Shown: piece after piece, positions 15,876-25,799 of the stretch
How positions within the stretch are numbered: the stretch's first letter is position 1
How the letters are laid out: each line of letters starts with the position of its first letter
Assembly: GCA_040766985.1 (NCBI GenBank)
Contig: JAXGPL010000022.1
Location: 1-38,053, forward strand
Source: JAXGPL01 sp040766985
GTDB taxonomy: Bacteria; Bacillota; Sulfobacillia; JAUYEG01
Direction of reading: 5' to 3'
DNA: 38,053 nucleotides
Translations under genes and position numbers: made by a program
The notes under the pieces: generated by a model
Told to the model about the DNA's origin: nothing
What the model saw: the letters and a program-made list of their open reading frames with translations, nothing else
Databases searched by the model: none

Positions 15876-18800
15876 TTAGCGCCGGCGAAGCCGCACCACC
15901 AACGCATCGCCGTCGACTTCCAGTTCGGTCCGGTACGCGTCATCCGCACCGGATACCTCATCGAGGCCGGCCGCGACGAGTTTGTCGGCCAGAACCTCGC
16001 GTGCAATATGCGCCCGATGCGCTTCGATCGCCGCCCGCAGAGGGCCGCCTGCTCCGATTACGGCCTCGATCCGGTCGGACACCTCAAACCCTGCTTCCTT
16101 GCGGGCGCGTTGGATGCGGTTGACTACCTCCCGGGCTAGGCCCTCCCACAGCAGCCGCTCCGACACCTCGGTCGAGAGGGCGACCTGCATACCGGAATCC
16201 CGTTCCACGGCGTAGCCTTCGCGTTCCTGGGTTCGGACAACGATGTCTCCCGGCTCGAGCTCGACGTCCTCGCCGCCAATGGCGACGCGCACCTTGGCCC
16301 CCGCCGCAACCTGCGCCGCGACGGCAGCCGGGTCCATGCCCGAAAGGGCCCTGGCGACCTGCGGCGTCAGCTTGCCCAGTTTGGGGCCGACGGTCTCGAA
16401 GTTGGGGCGCAGCGTATACGTAACGTAGCTTGCCGCCTGCTCATCGTAGCGGACCTGTTTGACATTGAGTTCCTCGATCAGCAGGGCTTCAACCTCGGGT
16501 CCGAGCCCGGCCCCCGAGACCACGAGTTCCGGGAGCGGCTGCCGGGTGCGGATCTGGGCCCGGTTGCGGGCGGCCCGTCCGAGGCCGACGAGGCGCCGGC
16601 ATGCGGCCATTTCGGTTTCCAGGCCCTTGTCCATGGCGGCCTGGTCGGCCTCTGGATAGTCGCAGAGGTGCACGCTTTCGGGCTCGCCGGGGAGCCGCAG
16701 GCTCTTCCAGATGGTTTCTGTGATGAACGGCACGAACGGCGCCATCAGTTTGACGATCCTGGTGAGGGCTTCGTAAAGCGTCCAATGGGCAGCCGCCTTG
16801 TCCTGGTCGTCGTCGGCTTTCCAGTAGCGCTTGCGGCCGCGCCTCACGTACCAGTTGGAGAGGTCGTCGATGAGGTCGGCGACGAGTCGCGCCGAACCGG
16901 TCGCGTCAAAGGCATCCATGCGCGCGCGCAATTCGGCTGTCGCCCCGGCCAGCCGCGATAGAAGCCACCGGTCGAGGGCGGGCCGCTCCCCCGCCACCGG
17001 CGCGCCTCCGGATGTCGGGTCAAACCCGTCAATGCTCGCATACAGCATGAAAAACGCGTACACGTTCCAGAGCGTATCGAGCACCTGGTTCTGGCCCTCG
17101 GTCACAACGTTGGCGTCGACCCGCTTGACCGTCCACGCCGGGCTGCCCGCGTAGAGGAACCAACGCAGAGCATCGGCACCCTGCTTGTCGAAGAACGCCG
17201 CCGGCGAAGGAGCGTTGCCCCGCGATTTTGACATCTTGAGCCCCTCGGCGTCGACGACGTGTTCGGTGCAGAGGCACGTGAGGTACGCCGGGCTGCCGAA
17301 GATGATCGAGGCGATGGCGTGCAAGGAGTAGAACCACCCGCGGGTCTGGTCGATGGCCTCGCAGATATAGTCCGCGGGGAACATGGAGTCAAACAGGTCT
17401 TTGTTCTCAAACGGGTAATGGTACTGCGCGAACGGCATCGACCCCGATTCGAACCAGCAGTCGATCACGTGCGGCACACGCTCCATCTCGCGGCCGCATT
17501 TCGGGCAGCGCAGCTTGACCTCGTCGATGAACGGCCGGTGCGGGTCGAACGGGTCGGCGAGGGGCGCGATCGCCATTTGGGCCAGTTCTGCGAACGACCC
17601 GACGCAGTGTTGGTGTCCGCACGTATCGTCACCGCAAATCCAGACCGGCAGCGGCGAACCCCAGTAACGCTCGCGGGACAGGTTCCAGTCGACGAGGCTG
17701 TCCAAGAAGTTGCCGAACCGCCCTTCGCGCAGGTGAGACGGCAGCCAGTTGATACGCCGGTTGTGCTCGATCAGCTGGTCCTTATATTCTGTGGTCCGGA
17801 TGAACCAGGACTCCCTGGCGTAGTAGAGGAGCGGGGCGTCGCAGCGCCAGCAGAACGGATAGGTGTGCTGGTACCGGCCTGCGCGGAAGAGGATCCCGCG
17901 CTCCTTGAGGTTTCTGGTGATGTCCGGGTCGGCGTCCTTGACGAATTGGCCCTGCCAATCGCCCACCGCCGCGGTGAAGCGGCCGGACGGGTCGATCGGC
18001 TGAAAGAACGGCAGGCTGAACTTTACGCCCATCTGGTAGTCGTCTTCGCCAAAGGCCGGCGACATGTGGACGATCCCCGTGCCTTCGTCGAGCGCCACGA
18101 AGTCCGCGGGCAGAACGGTCCATGCGTTCGGGCCCGGGTCGACCCCGGCCGCCCGGGTGAAGTCGAACGGCGGCGTGTACCGGTGCCCGACGAGCCTGCC
18201 TCCCGGAAACTCCTCCAGCACGCGGTACGCCCCGTCACCAGGGGCCGCGTCGTCCGCGCCCGCGAAAACGGCTTCGAGGCAGCCCTTGGCCATCACCAGG
18301 CGCTCGCCGGAATCCGGCAGGGTCACCTCGACCAGGACGTAGGTTTCGTCGGGATGGACAGCGACAGCGGCGTTGGAAGGAAGCGTCCACGGCGTCGTGG
18401 TCCACACCAACAGCGAGGTCGGCCCTTCGACCGGCCGCCCGAATAGCTCCCCAAGGGGCATGCGGATGTAGACGGAGGGGTCTTCAGCCTGTTCGTACCC
18501 CTGGGCGACCTCGTGGCTGCTGAGCGAGGTCCCGCAGCGCGGGCAGTAGGGCACGATTTTGTGCCCCCGGTAGAGAAGCCCGCGGTCCCAGAGCTGCCGC
18601 AGGGCCCACCACACGGATTCGATGTACTCGTTGGTATAGGTGACGTAGGCGTCCTCGAGGCCGACCCAGTAGCCAAGGCGAAGGGTGCTGTCCTCCCAGT
18701 CCTCGAGGTAGCGCCACACGCTCTCTTTGCACTTGCGGTTAAACTCTACGATGCCGTACTCCTCGATGGCCTGCTTGCCGCTTATGCCAAGCGCCTTCTC

Positions 18801-19088
18801 GACCTCGAGCTCAACCGGCAGGCCGTGGGTGTCCCATCCGCCCTTGCGCGGTACCTGATAGCCCATCATCGTCTTGTACCGCGGGAAAAGGTCCTTAAAG
18901 GCCCTTGCGAGCATGTGCCCGACATGCGGCTGCCCGTTGGCCGTCGGCGGCCCTTCGTAGAACCGAAAAAGAGGCGCGCCCTCGCGCAACTCGAGCGACT
19001 TCTGAAAGATGTCCCGCTCCCGCCAAAACTCGAGGATTTTGGCCTCTTGCTCGGGGTAGGACACTTTGGTATCAACGGGCTTAAACAA
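15876..19088 (-). CDS. ileS: Isoleucyl-tRNA synthetase, type 2 (eukaryote-like)
   Basis: Charges tRNA-Ile with isoleucine and edits misactivated valine. In this 1070-residue enzyme the class I signatures are HVGH (55-58, within GPPTANGQPHVGHML) and KMSKS (618-622). The CP1 editing domain contains TTPWTLPSN (231-239) and LDEGTGIVHMSPAFGEDD. Zinc-type knuckles are YCPRCGTSLS, FCWRCDAPL and RCPKCGREM. The segments SVWWALRQLWDRGLLYRGHK and PRKGGWDTHGLPVELEVEK are those of the IleRS2 group, which is generally far less sensitive to mupirocin than type 1. I chose the TTG at 19088 (first residues FKPVDTKVSYPEQ) because GGAGGGG lies 5-7 bases upstream and homology starts there; the frame is open to 19169 but that part belongs to the leader and terminator. 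Expression is set by the promoter and T-box upstream; rlmD follows after 13 bases. Confidence 0.96.
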   Translation of the reverse strand: MFKPVDTKVSYPEQEAKILEFWRERDIFQKSLELREGAPLFRFYEGPPTANGQPHVGHMLARAFKDLFPRYKTMMGYQVPRKGGWDTHGLPVELEVEKALGISGKQAIEEYGIVEFNRKCKESVWRYLEDWEDSTLRLGYWVGLEDAYVTYTNEYIESVWWALRQLWDRGLLYRGHKIVPYCPRCGTSLSSHEVAQGYEQAEDPSVYIRMPLGELFGRPVEGPTSLLVWTTTPWTLPSNAAVAVHPDETYVLVEVTLPDSGERLVMAKGCLEAVFAGADDAAPGDGAYRVLEEFPGGRLVGHRYTPPFDFTRAAGVDPGPNAWTVLPADFVALDEGTGIVHMSPAFGEDDYQMGVKFSLPFFQPIDPSGRFTAAVGDWQGQFVKDADPDITRNLKERGILFRAGRYQHTYPFCWRCDAPLLYYARESWFIRTTEYKDQLIEHNRRINWLPSHLREGRFGNFLDSLVDWNLSRERYWGSPLPVWICGDDTCGHQHCVGSFAELAQMAIAPLADPFDPHRPFIDEVKLRCPKCGREMERVPHVIDCWFESGSMPFAQYHYPFENKDLFDSMFPADYICEAIDQTRGWFYSLHAIASIIFGSPAYLTCLCTEHVVDAEGLKMSKSRGNAPSPAAFFDKQGADALRWFLYAGSPAWTVKRVDANVVTEGQNQVLDTLWNVYAFFMLYASIDGFDPTSGGAPVAGERPALDRWLLSRLAGATAELRARMDAFDATGSARLVADLIDDLSNWYVRRGRKRYWKADDDQDKAAAHWTLYEALTRIVKLMAPFVPFITETIWKSLRLPGEPESVHLCDYPEADQAAMDKGLETEMAACRRLVGLGRAARNRAQIRTRQPLPELVVSGAGLGPEVEALLIEELNVKQVRYDEQAASYVTYTLRPNFETVGPKLGKLTPQVARALSGMDPAAVAAQVAAGAKVRVAIGGEDVELEPGDIVVRTQEREGYAVERDSGMQVALSTEVSERLLWEGLAREVVNRIQRARKEAGFEVSDRIEAVIGAGGPLRAAIEAHRAHIAREVLADKLVAAGLDEVSGADDAYRTELEVDGDALVVRLRRR

Positions 19089-19143
19089 GTTGACCCCTCC
19101 ACACGATGCGGTTGGACGCTCTATGCACGGCACGGCGGATCCC

Positions 19144-19178
19144 GGAAACAATAAAGCCCGCCCCACCAAAGGGGCGGG
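19144..19178 (-). terminator. T-box attenuator terminator
   Basis: On the minus strand an 8-bp stem CCCGCCCC / GGGGCGGG (19171-19178 with 19157-19164) and the 6-base loop TTTGGT is followed by CTTTATTGTTT. It is the regulated terminator of the ileS leader and begins 8 bases after the T-box motif. Confidence 0.88.
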
Positions 19179-19438
19179 ACGGAGCCCGCGGTACCACCCT
19201 TATCCGCCCGACGATAGCCGAAACAACCAGGCCCGGCGGGCCTCAACGCCTCGTAACGGTGGCAATCCGGCAGGCTCTACTTGGTTTGCACTGGACGGGC
19301 AACCGTTGGAGCCGGCGCCTTGGGGGCGATATCGCGCACACGTTGGCCCGCCGGCTTGCACCGTCTCCGGCTCGCTGTTGGCTGCGAATGCACGACGTAT
19401 CCCCTGCATTGGCTTTGCCTGCTAGGGAAGGTTTATTA
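19144..19438 (-). promoter_or_regulatory. T-box riboswitch leader of ileS (senses uncharged tRNA-Ile)
   Basis: Read on the minus strand, this leader carries the invariant T-box antiterminator sequence AGGGTGGTACCGCG at 19187-19200, directly followed by an intrinsic terminator. Stem I features are visible upstream: the distal-arm-like stretch GAGACGGTGCAAGCCGGC, and a purine-flanked ATC at 19328-19330 that I take as the isoleucine specifier codon. Uncharged tRNA-Ile pairs with the specifier and with the T-box bulge, favouring the antiterminator and ileS-rlmD expression. This region accounts for most of the 439 bases between ileS and the small ORF at 19528. The T-box call is firm; the exact specifier position is inferred. 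Confidence 0.93.
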
Positions 19439-19444
19439 GGAGGG

Positions 19445-19474
19445 ATTGTAACACGCGCGAATGTCTGGGGTCAA
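19445..19474 (-). promoter_or_regulatory. Sigma-A promoter of the ileS-rlmD operon
   Basis: TTGACC (19469-19474) and TACAAT (19445-19450) are spaced by 18 bases on the minus strand, near-consensus for the housekeeping sigma factor. Transcription would start around 19,438, at the beginning of the T-box leader. Confidence 0.8.
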
Positions 19475-19527
19475 ACCCGCCAAACGCACGCGAAAACGGT
19501 CAGCCGCAGCCCGCTATGGCTCCGGCG

Positions 19528-19650
19528 CTATCTGTGCCACCAATCGCCACACGCCGCGGCCGCCAGAAGGCCGCTCAGCGACAGCAGCAGCACCAGAAAC
19601 AGGGAACCATAGCGGCGCATGAGTCCCCAGTGGACGGCACGATTCTGCAC
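19528..19650 (-). CDS. Tiny single-helix membrane protein (40 residues)
   Basis: A 40-codon frame on the minus strand, starting with GTG at 19650 and ending TAG at 19528. It encodes MQNRAVHWGLMRRYG, then a strongly hydrophobic helix (SLFLVLLLSLSGLLAAAA) and a short CGDWWHR tail. A GAGGAG ribosome-like site lies about 9 bases upstream of the GTG; an ATG at codon 11 is an alternative start. The positive-inside arginines followed by one helix make a plausible small membrane or lipoprotein-like peptide. The stop lies just 54 bases before the -35 of the ileS promoter. It is not a recognised family, and its size means it could be chance; support is the ribosome site plus the helix. Confidence 0.42.
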   Translation of the reverse strand: MQNRAVHWGLMRRYGSLFLVLLLSLSGLLAAAACGDWWHR

Positions 19651-19827
19651 GAGGCTTCTCTCCTCACGGAAAACCAAGGTTCATGTCAACCCAAACGCCA
19701 CATTTGTTCGAAAGCAGGTTCGATTTTGGAGGGGGATGCAGCGGTTTCATCGAAAGCATCGACCCTACCCCCCCACCATTTGGCGGCGCTGGGGTTTCTG
19801 GGAGACTATCCTTGGAGGCGGGTTTCC

Positions 19828-20997
19828 GTGGGCCGCAAGGGGTACGTTCTGACGCCGGTAAGGGACCGGCTCGGCGAGCACGCTTACGACAGCTTTCTTA
19901 CCAGCCAGCCCGCGGGCGACTTTCTCCAGACGCGCGCGTGGGGGCGCGTCAAGTTGATAACCGGCTGGCGGGCCAACCCCGTGCTGCTCCAGGACGGCGA
20001 CGGCAAAGTCGTACTGTCAGCCCTCCTTTTGGCCCGTAAGATCCCCGGCCTGCCGGTCAACCTCTTCTACGCGCCACGCGGTCCCGTGCTCGACTGGGAC
20101 CTGCCGCCTGAGCTTCTCGCCGAGGTCTTGCGCGCGTTCGCTGCGGCGGTGCGGCAATTGGGCGGCAGGACCCGGAGCGTCCTGCTCAAGTGCGATCCGG
20201 CGCTGCCGGCGGACAACGAGGCCGCTGCGGCCGCGCTGAAGGGCGCGGGCTTCCGGGTCGCATCCGCAGGGCTCAGCTTCGAGGGCCTGCAGCCGCGGTT
20301 CGTCTACGAGATTGACATAACCCCACCGGAAGAGGCGCTGCTCGGGTCGTTCTCGGCCAAGCACCGGTACAACATCCGCCTCGCCGGCCGGAAGGGCGTG
20401 GAGGTCCGCCGGACGGAGGACATCGCGGACATGACGGAGTTCTATCGCGTGCTCCAGGTAACGGCGGAGCGGGACGGTTTCAACATCAGAAACCTCTCCT
20501 ACTACGAGGCGATCTGGCGGGAAGTGGTGGCGACCGGAGGCGCCCACCTTTTTCTGGCGGAGTACGAGGGCGAAATCCTCAGCGGCGCCTTAATCTTCAC
20601 CCTCGGCAAGCGAGGCTGGTACGTGTACGGCGCAAGCTCCAACGAGCACCGCAACCTGATGCCCAACTACGCTCTGCATTGGGAGATCATGCGCTTTCTC
20701 AAGGAGCGCGGGCACGAGATCTACGACATGCGCGGCATTTCCGGCGACCTGACCCCAGGCAGCCATCTGTATGGGCTATACCGGTTTAAAAAGGGCTTTG
20801 CCGGCCGGGTGGTGGAGTACAGGGGCGAGATGGACCTGCCGCTTGTCAGACCGGTCTACTGGGCGGTCAAGGCCGCCTTGCCGCTATACCGTTCGCTGAT
20901 GCGGCTCCGCAGCCGTTCACCCGCCGATGGGGCATCGGGCGCATCGAGGCCGTCCGGCGGCACGAATGTCGACGCGGAAGACGCGGGTCCGGAATAG
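19828..20997 (+). CDS. FemABX-family peptidyltransferase (lipid II interpeptide-bridge type)
   Basis: A 389-residue double-GNAT protein of the FemABX family, which transfers amino acids from aminoacyl-tRNA to the peptidoglycan stem peptide to build cross-bridges. Recognisable stretches are PAGDFLQTRAWGRVK near the N-terminus, SFSAKHRYNIRLAGRKGVEV in the linker between the two GNAT halves, and IYDMRGISGDLTPGSHLYGL with RFKKGFAGRVVEY near the C-terminus. The start is GTG 19828 (MGRKGYVLTPV), supported by GGAGG 11 bases upstream; an open frame extends further but has no family similarity. It is followed after 13 bases by an alanine-racemase-family gene, which supports a cell-wall role. In Bacillota of this kind, which residue is added (Ala, Ser, Gly) cannot be told. 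The protein is expected to work in the cytoplasm at the membrane on lipid II. Confidence 0.88.
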   Translation: MGRKGYVLTPVRDRLGEHAYDSFLTSQPAGDFLQTRAWGRVKLITGWRANPVLLQDGDGKVVLSALLLARKIPGLPVNLFYAPRGPVLDWDLPPELLAEVLRAFAAAVRQLGGRTRSVLLKCDPALPADNEAAAAALKGAGFRVASAGLSFEGLQPRFVYEIDITPPEEALLGSFSAKHRYNIRLAGRKGVEVRRTEDIADMTEFYRVLQVTAERDGFNIRNLSYYEAIWREVVATGGAHLFLAEYEGEILSGALIFTLGKRGWYVYGASSNEHRNLMPNYALHWEIMRFLKERGHEIYDMRGISGDLTPGSHLYGLYRFKKGFAGRVVEYRGEMDLPLVRPVYWAVKAALPLYRSLMRLRSRSPADGASGASRPSGGTNVDAEDAGPE

Positions 20998-21010
20998 GGG
21001 AGATAGAACC

Positions 21011-22279
21011 ATGGACCCAAGCGAGCGGCGATCGCCTAAACGGGAGGCCGGACAGGCGGCGCGCGAAGTAGCCGCGGACACCGCCCTCGCGGAAGGCGCC
21101 TCCGCGTCATGGACATCTGCCGGGGCGGCGCTTGATGACGCAACGGCGCGCGGCGCGTGGGCGGAAATCGACCTTCTGGCCATCCGCGGCAACCTGGACT
21201 ACGCCCGCGGCCTGATCCCCGAGCCCACCCGCATGATGGCTGTGGTCAAGGCCGACGCCTACGGCCACGGTATGGCCGCGGTCGCGGCGGAGGCCCTTGC
21301 CTGGGGGTGTGATTGGCTCGGCGTCGGCAACCTCGCCGAGGGCCTGGCACTGCGGGATCTGGGCATCCGTGCGCGGTGCCTGGTGCTCGCCCCGCCGCTC
21401 GCCGGAGAGGCCGCCGATTACGTCGCGGCGGACCTCGTCCCGTCGATCGATTCCGTAGAGCAGGCCGAGATGATCTCCGGCGCCGCCCAGGCCGCTCGTC
21501 GCGGCCCGCGCGAAGTGCACCTGCTCGTCGATACCGGCATCGGGCGATACGGCGTGACGCCGGCGGGCCTGGCGGCCCTGGGTGCGGCAGTGGCACGCCT
21601 GCCCGGGGTGAGGGTGGCGGGCGTGTATACCCATTTCGCTTCACCGGCCAATGCCAGCCAAACCCGGCGCGACCTCACGACCTTCCTCGATGCGGTCTCA
21701 TCGCTGCAACGCGAACTCGGCGGAGAGCAGTTGCTTATCCATGCCGCGGGAAGCGAGGCGGCCTTGCTGGTCCCCGGAACGCGCCTCGGAATGGTCCGCC
21801 TCGGCAACATCATCTACGGCTACTGGGGCGGGCCGAGGGGCGAGCTACCGGCGGCGGCCGCGGGCGGACCCGGCCTGCGCCCCGCATGGCGACTCAAATG
21901 CCGCGTCGCCGCGGTGCGGGACTTCTCCCGGGGACAGCGCCTGGGATACGGCGGTTACCGCGCCCCGCGGGCGATGCGCGTTGCCGTACTGCCGGTCGGC
22001 TTCTCGGACGGGGTCGGGTTGCGCGCCGTGCAGGGAGGCGCGGGCACATTGGCTGTCCTTTGGACGATGGCCAAGGAGGCCCTAAAAACGCTTCTGCCAG
22101 GTTATCGCCAGGCGGTTATCGTCGGCGGGAAACGTGCCCCGGTGGTGGGCCGCGTGGGCATGCAGTTCACTCTGGTCGATGTAAGCTCCATCCCGGATGT
22201 GGGCGCCGGTGACGAAGCCGAGCTGCCCGGCGTGCGGGCTACAGCAGCCGCCGGAGTGCCCAGGGTCTATCGCCGTTAG
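21011..22279 (+). CDS. alr: Alanine racemase family protein (atypical C-terminus)
   Basis: A 422-residue fold-type III PLP enzyme. Alanine racemase interconverts L- and D-Ala for peptidoglycan. The PLP lysine is K80 in AVVKADAYGHG, followed by VDTGIGRYGV, VYTHFASP and the catalytic-tyrosine region LGYGGYRAP ... LPVGFSDGVG. Three departures are visible: a roughly 48-residue polar N-terminal extension; an insertion (LAVLWTMAKEALKTLLPGY) before the last sheet; and GRVGMQFTLVDV in place of the usual GRVxMDQ, with a C-terminus about 20 residues shorter that jumps straight to GVPRVYRR. I read this as a divergent subgroup, not a frameshift, because no other frame supplies the missing part. ATG 21011 follows GGGGAG by about 9 bases and lies 13 bases after the FemABX stop, so the pair is an operon. 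Racemase activity is likely but its substrate could be another amino acid. Confidence 0.82.
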   Translation: MDPSERRSPKREAGQAAREVAADTALAEGASASWTSAGAALDDATARGAWAEIDLLAIRGNLDYARGLIPEPTRMMAVVKADAYGHGMAAVAAEALAWGCDWLGVGNLAEGLALRDLGIRARCLVLAPPLAGEAADYVAADLVPSIDSVEQAEMISGAAQAARRGPREVHLLVDTGIGRYGVTPAGLAALGAAVARLPGVRVAGVYTHFASPANASQTRRDLTTFLDAVSSLQRELGGEQLLIHAAGSEAALLVPGTRLGMVRLGNIIYGYWGGPRGELPAAAAGGPGLRPAWRLKCRVAAVRDFSRGQRLGYGGYRAPRAMRVAVLPVGFSDGVGLRAVQGGAGTLAVLWTMAKEALKTLLPGYRQAVIVGGKRAPVVGRVGMQFTLVDVSSIPDVGAGDEAELPGVRATAAAGVPRVYRR

Positions 22280-22322
22280 CCTGCCTCTTGGGCCGCCTGC
22301 CCTGGTCGCCGCCCCGCTGCCC

Positions 22323-23873
<1,551 letters not shown>

Positions 23874-25412
23874 CTAAGAGGCTCCCCTTTCCGAAACCGC
23901 TGCCGCCGAAGGGCTCACCGGCGGCTTGGGGTTGCGGATCCCGAGGGCGCCTTCGAGCGCGTAGCCCACCCGAAACAGGAGCGGCTCGCCGAAGTGAGGC
24001 CCAATCAACTGGAGGCCGACCGGAAGTCCGTCCGCGAACCCGCAGGGCAGGGTCAGGCCCGGCAGGCCGGCGAGGTTGACCGGCAGCGTGAAGACGTCGT
24101 TGAGGTACATCTGCAGTGGATCGTCCATGTTGGCCCCCAGCGCGAAGGCGACCGTCGGGGTTGTCGGGCCAATAAGCGCGTCAAACCGAGCAAACGCCGC
24201 CTCGAAGTCGCGCTTGACCAGGGTCCGGACGCGCTGCGCCCGGAGGTAGTAGGCGTCGTAATAGCCTGCGCTCAATACGTATGTGCCGATCATGATCCGC
24301 CGCTTGACCTCGGGCCCGAAACCCTCCGACCGGGTAGTCTCGTAAAGCTCCTGCAACTCGTGGTTTCCCTTGGCACGGTAGCCGTAGCGCATCCCGTCGA
24401 ACCTGGCCAGATTGGCCGAAGCCTCCGCGGGAGCGATGATGTAGTAAGTCGCGACACCGTAGCTCGTATGCGGTAGCGAACACTCCTCGACGACCGCGCC
24501 GAGCCCGCACAGCACTTCGACGGCATCTTCGACGGCCGCCCTAACGCCAGGCTGAATGCCCTCGCCCATGTACTCCCGCGGCAGCCCAAAGCGCAGCCCT
24601 TTGACCTCCGGCCGCAGGGATGCGGCGTAGTCCGTCGCCGTCCGCGGCGCCGAAGTGGAGTCCAGCGGGTCGTGGCCCGCCAGCGCCGACATTACGAGTG
24701 CGCAGTCCGTGACGTCTTTGGTGAACGGACCGATCTGGTCGAGCGACGACGCAAAGGCCACGAGCCCGTACCTTGAAACCAGCCCGTAAGTGGGCTTGAG
24801 GCCGACGACACCGCAAAACGCCGCCGGCTGCCGGACCGAGCCGCCCGTATCGGAGCCGAGCGCGAAGGCCGCCATGTCTGCTGCCACAGCTGCGGCCGAA
24901 CCGCCGCTTGATCCGCCGGGGACCAGGTCCAGGTTCCAGGGATTGCGCGTCGGAAAGAATGCTGAGTGCTCGCAAGACGAACCCATCGCGAATTCATCCA
25001 TGTTGGTCTTGCCGAGAAGCCTTGCGCCGGCAGCATCGAGCCGCCGGACGGCAGTGGCATCGTAAGGCGGGACGTACCCCTCAAGGATCCGCGAGCCGCA
25101 GGTGCACGGAATACCCGCGACACACATGTTGTCTTTGAGCGCGTACGGTATGTCTTGGAGTGAAGCATGGACATCGACGGGCGGCAGCCCTTCCCCACCG
25201 GCGCCGTAGCCCGCCGGACTGGCGCCTCCCGCGGTCCTACCGGACCGCGAGCCCTCGGGAGGAGGCAGGTGAAGATAGGCCTTGATCTGGGGATCGAGCG
25301 TCTGCGTCCGCTCGTGGTAGGCCCGCCAGACCTCGTCCCCGGAAACCTCTCTCCGGCGGAGCTTGTCCAGCGTCTCGGCAACGGTCAGCGATGTGATCCC
25401 GCCGGTGGACAT
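23874..25412 (-). CDS. gatA: Aspartyl/glutamyl-tRNA amidotransferase subunit A
   Basis: GatA is the glutaminase subunit that supplies ammonia to GatB. This 512-residue protein has the amidase signature with the Ser-cisSer-Lys triad: K93 in YALKDNMC, S168 in PGGSSGGSAAAVAADM and S192 in GSDTGGSVRQPA, followed by GLKPTYGLVSRYGLVAFASS. ATG 25412 shares one base with the gatC stop (TGATG) with GAGG just upstream. One oddity is a Gly/Ser/Pro-rich insertion of about 25 residues (roughly 53-78) between the N-terminal helices and the first catalytic strand, where other GatA proteins are shorter. It probably forms a surface loop. The rest follows the family to the C-terminus. Confidence 0.97.
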   Translation of the reverse strand: MSTGGITSLTVAETLDKLRRREVSGDEVWRAYHERTQTLDPQIKAYLHLPPPEGSRSGRTAGGASPAGYGAGGEGLPPVDVHASLQDIPYALKDNMCVAGIPCTCGSRILEGYVPPYDATAVRRLDAAGARLLGKTNMDEFAMGSSCEHSAFFPTRNPWNLDLVPGGSSGGSAAAVAADMAAFALGSDTGGSVRQPAAFCGVVGLKPTYGLVSRYGLVAFASSLDQIGPFTKDVTDCALVMSALAGHDPLDSTSAPRTATDYAASLRPEVKGLRFGLPREYMGEGIQPGVRAAVEDAVEVLCGLGAVVEECSLPHTSYGVATYYIIAPAEASANLARFDGMRYGYRAKGNHELQELYETTRSEGFGPEVKRRIMIGTYVLSAGYYDAYYLRAQRVRTLVKRDFEAAFARFDALIGPTTPTVAFALGANMDDPLQMYLNDVFTLPVNLAGLPGLTLPCGFADGLPVGLQLIGPHFGEPLLFRVGYALEGALGIRNPKPPVSPSAAAVSERGAS

Positions 25413-25708
25413 CAGGAAACCTCGACCACACGGGGCACCTTGAACATCCCGTCCTGGGTGGCGGGAGCGGCGGCAAGCGCCGCGGCCTGCGGAATTGACG
25501 GCACGGCCCGGTCGTCGCGAAGGACGTTGCGCTGGGGGTCCAAGGCATGGGACGTCGGAGGTACGCCCTCAGTATTGACATCTCTTAAGCTGGTAATGTA
25601 TGCTAAGATTCGGTCGAGTTCGCCTGCCATCTTCTTGGCGGATTGGTCGTCCAAACCCAGTCTGGCTAATGCAGCGACGTGCTCAACCTGCGCCGCGGTG
25701 ATGGTCAC
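25412..25708 (-). CDS. gatC: Aspartyl/glutamyl-tRNA amidotransferase subunit C
   Basis: GatC is the small subunit that stabilises GatA and GatB. This 98-residue protein shows the family pattern VEHVAALARLGLDDQSAKKM, then ELDRILAYITSL and LRDDRAVPSIP near the C-terminus. I chose GTG 25708 (MVTITAAQVEHV) because GGAGGGG lies 5-7 bases upstream and the length then fits the family. The frame is open further upstream, but that part has no homology and would overlap the promoter. It is the first gene of gatC-gatA-gatB and lies divergently from the FMN lipoprotein. Confidence 0.94.
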   Translation of the reverse strand: MTITAAQVEHVAALARLGLDDQSAKKMAGELDRILAYITSLRDVNTEGVPPTSHALDPQRNVLRDDRAVPSIPQAAALAAAPATQDGMFKVPRVVEVS

Positions 25709-25733
25709 GACATCCCCTCCCCATCTTGCGGCA

Positions 25734-25762
25734 ATAATAGCACGTGAGAATATGCCTAGCAA
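25734..25762 (-). promoter_or_regulatory. Promoter of gatCAB
   Basis: On the minus strand TTGCTA (25757-25762) and TATTAT (25734-25739) are exactly 17 bases apart, and the -10 is preceded by TGC, an extended -10 feature. The start site would lie about 20 bases before gatC. Confidence 0.62.
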
Positions 25763-25799
25763 AGAACGCCAGACCGGCGTAGATTGGAGGATATGCATT

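Noticed and set aside
17259..18446. 395-codon plus-strand frame opposite ileS
   Set aside because: Antisense to the conserved ileS core, without family similarity; GC-rich shadow.
19089..19169. Upstream extension of ileS to a GTG at 19169
   Set aside because: It would run through the attenuator hairpin, has no family similarity, and the TTG at 19088 has a strong ribosome site.
25167..25799. N-terminal 211-codon extension of the FMN lipoprotein frame
   Set aside because: It is antisense to gatA and gatC and would bury the lipoprotein signal; TTG 25800 has a proper ribosome site.
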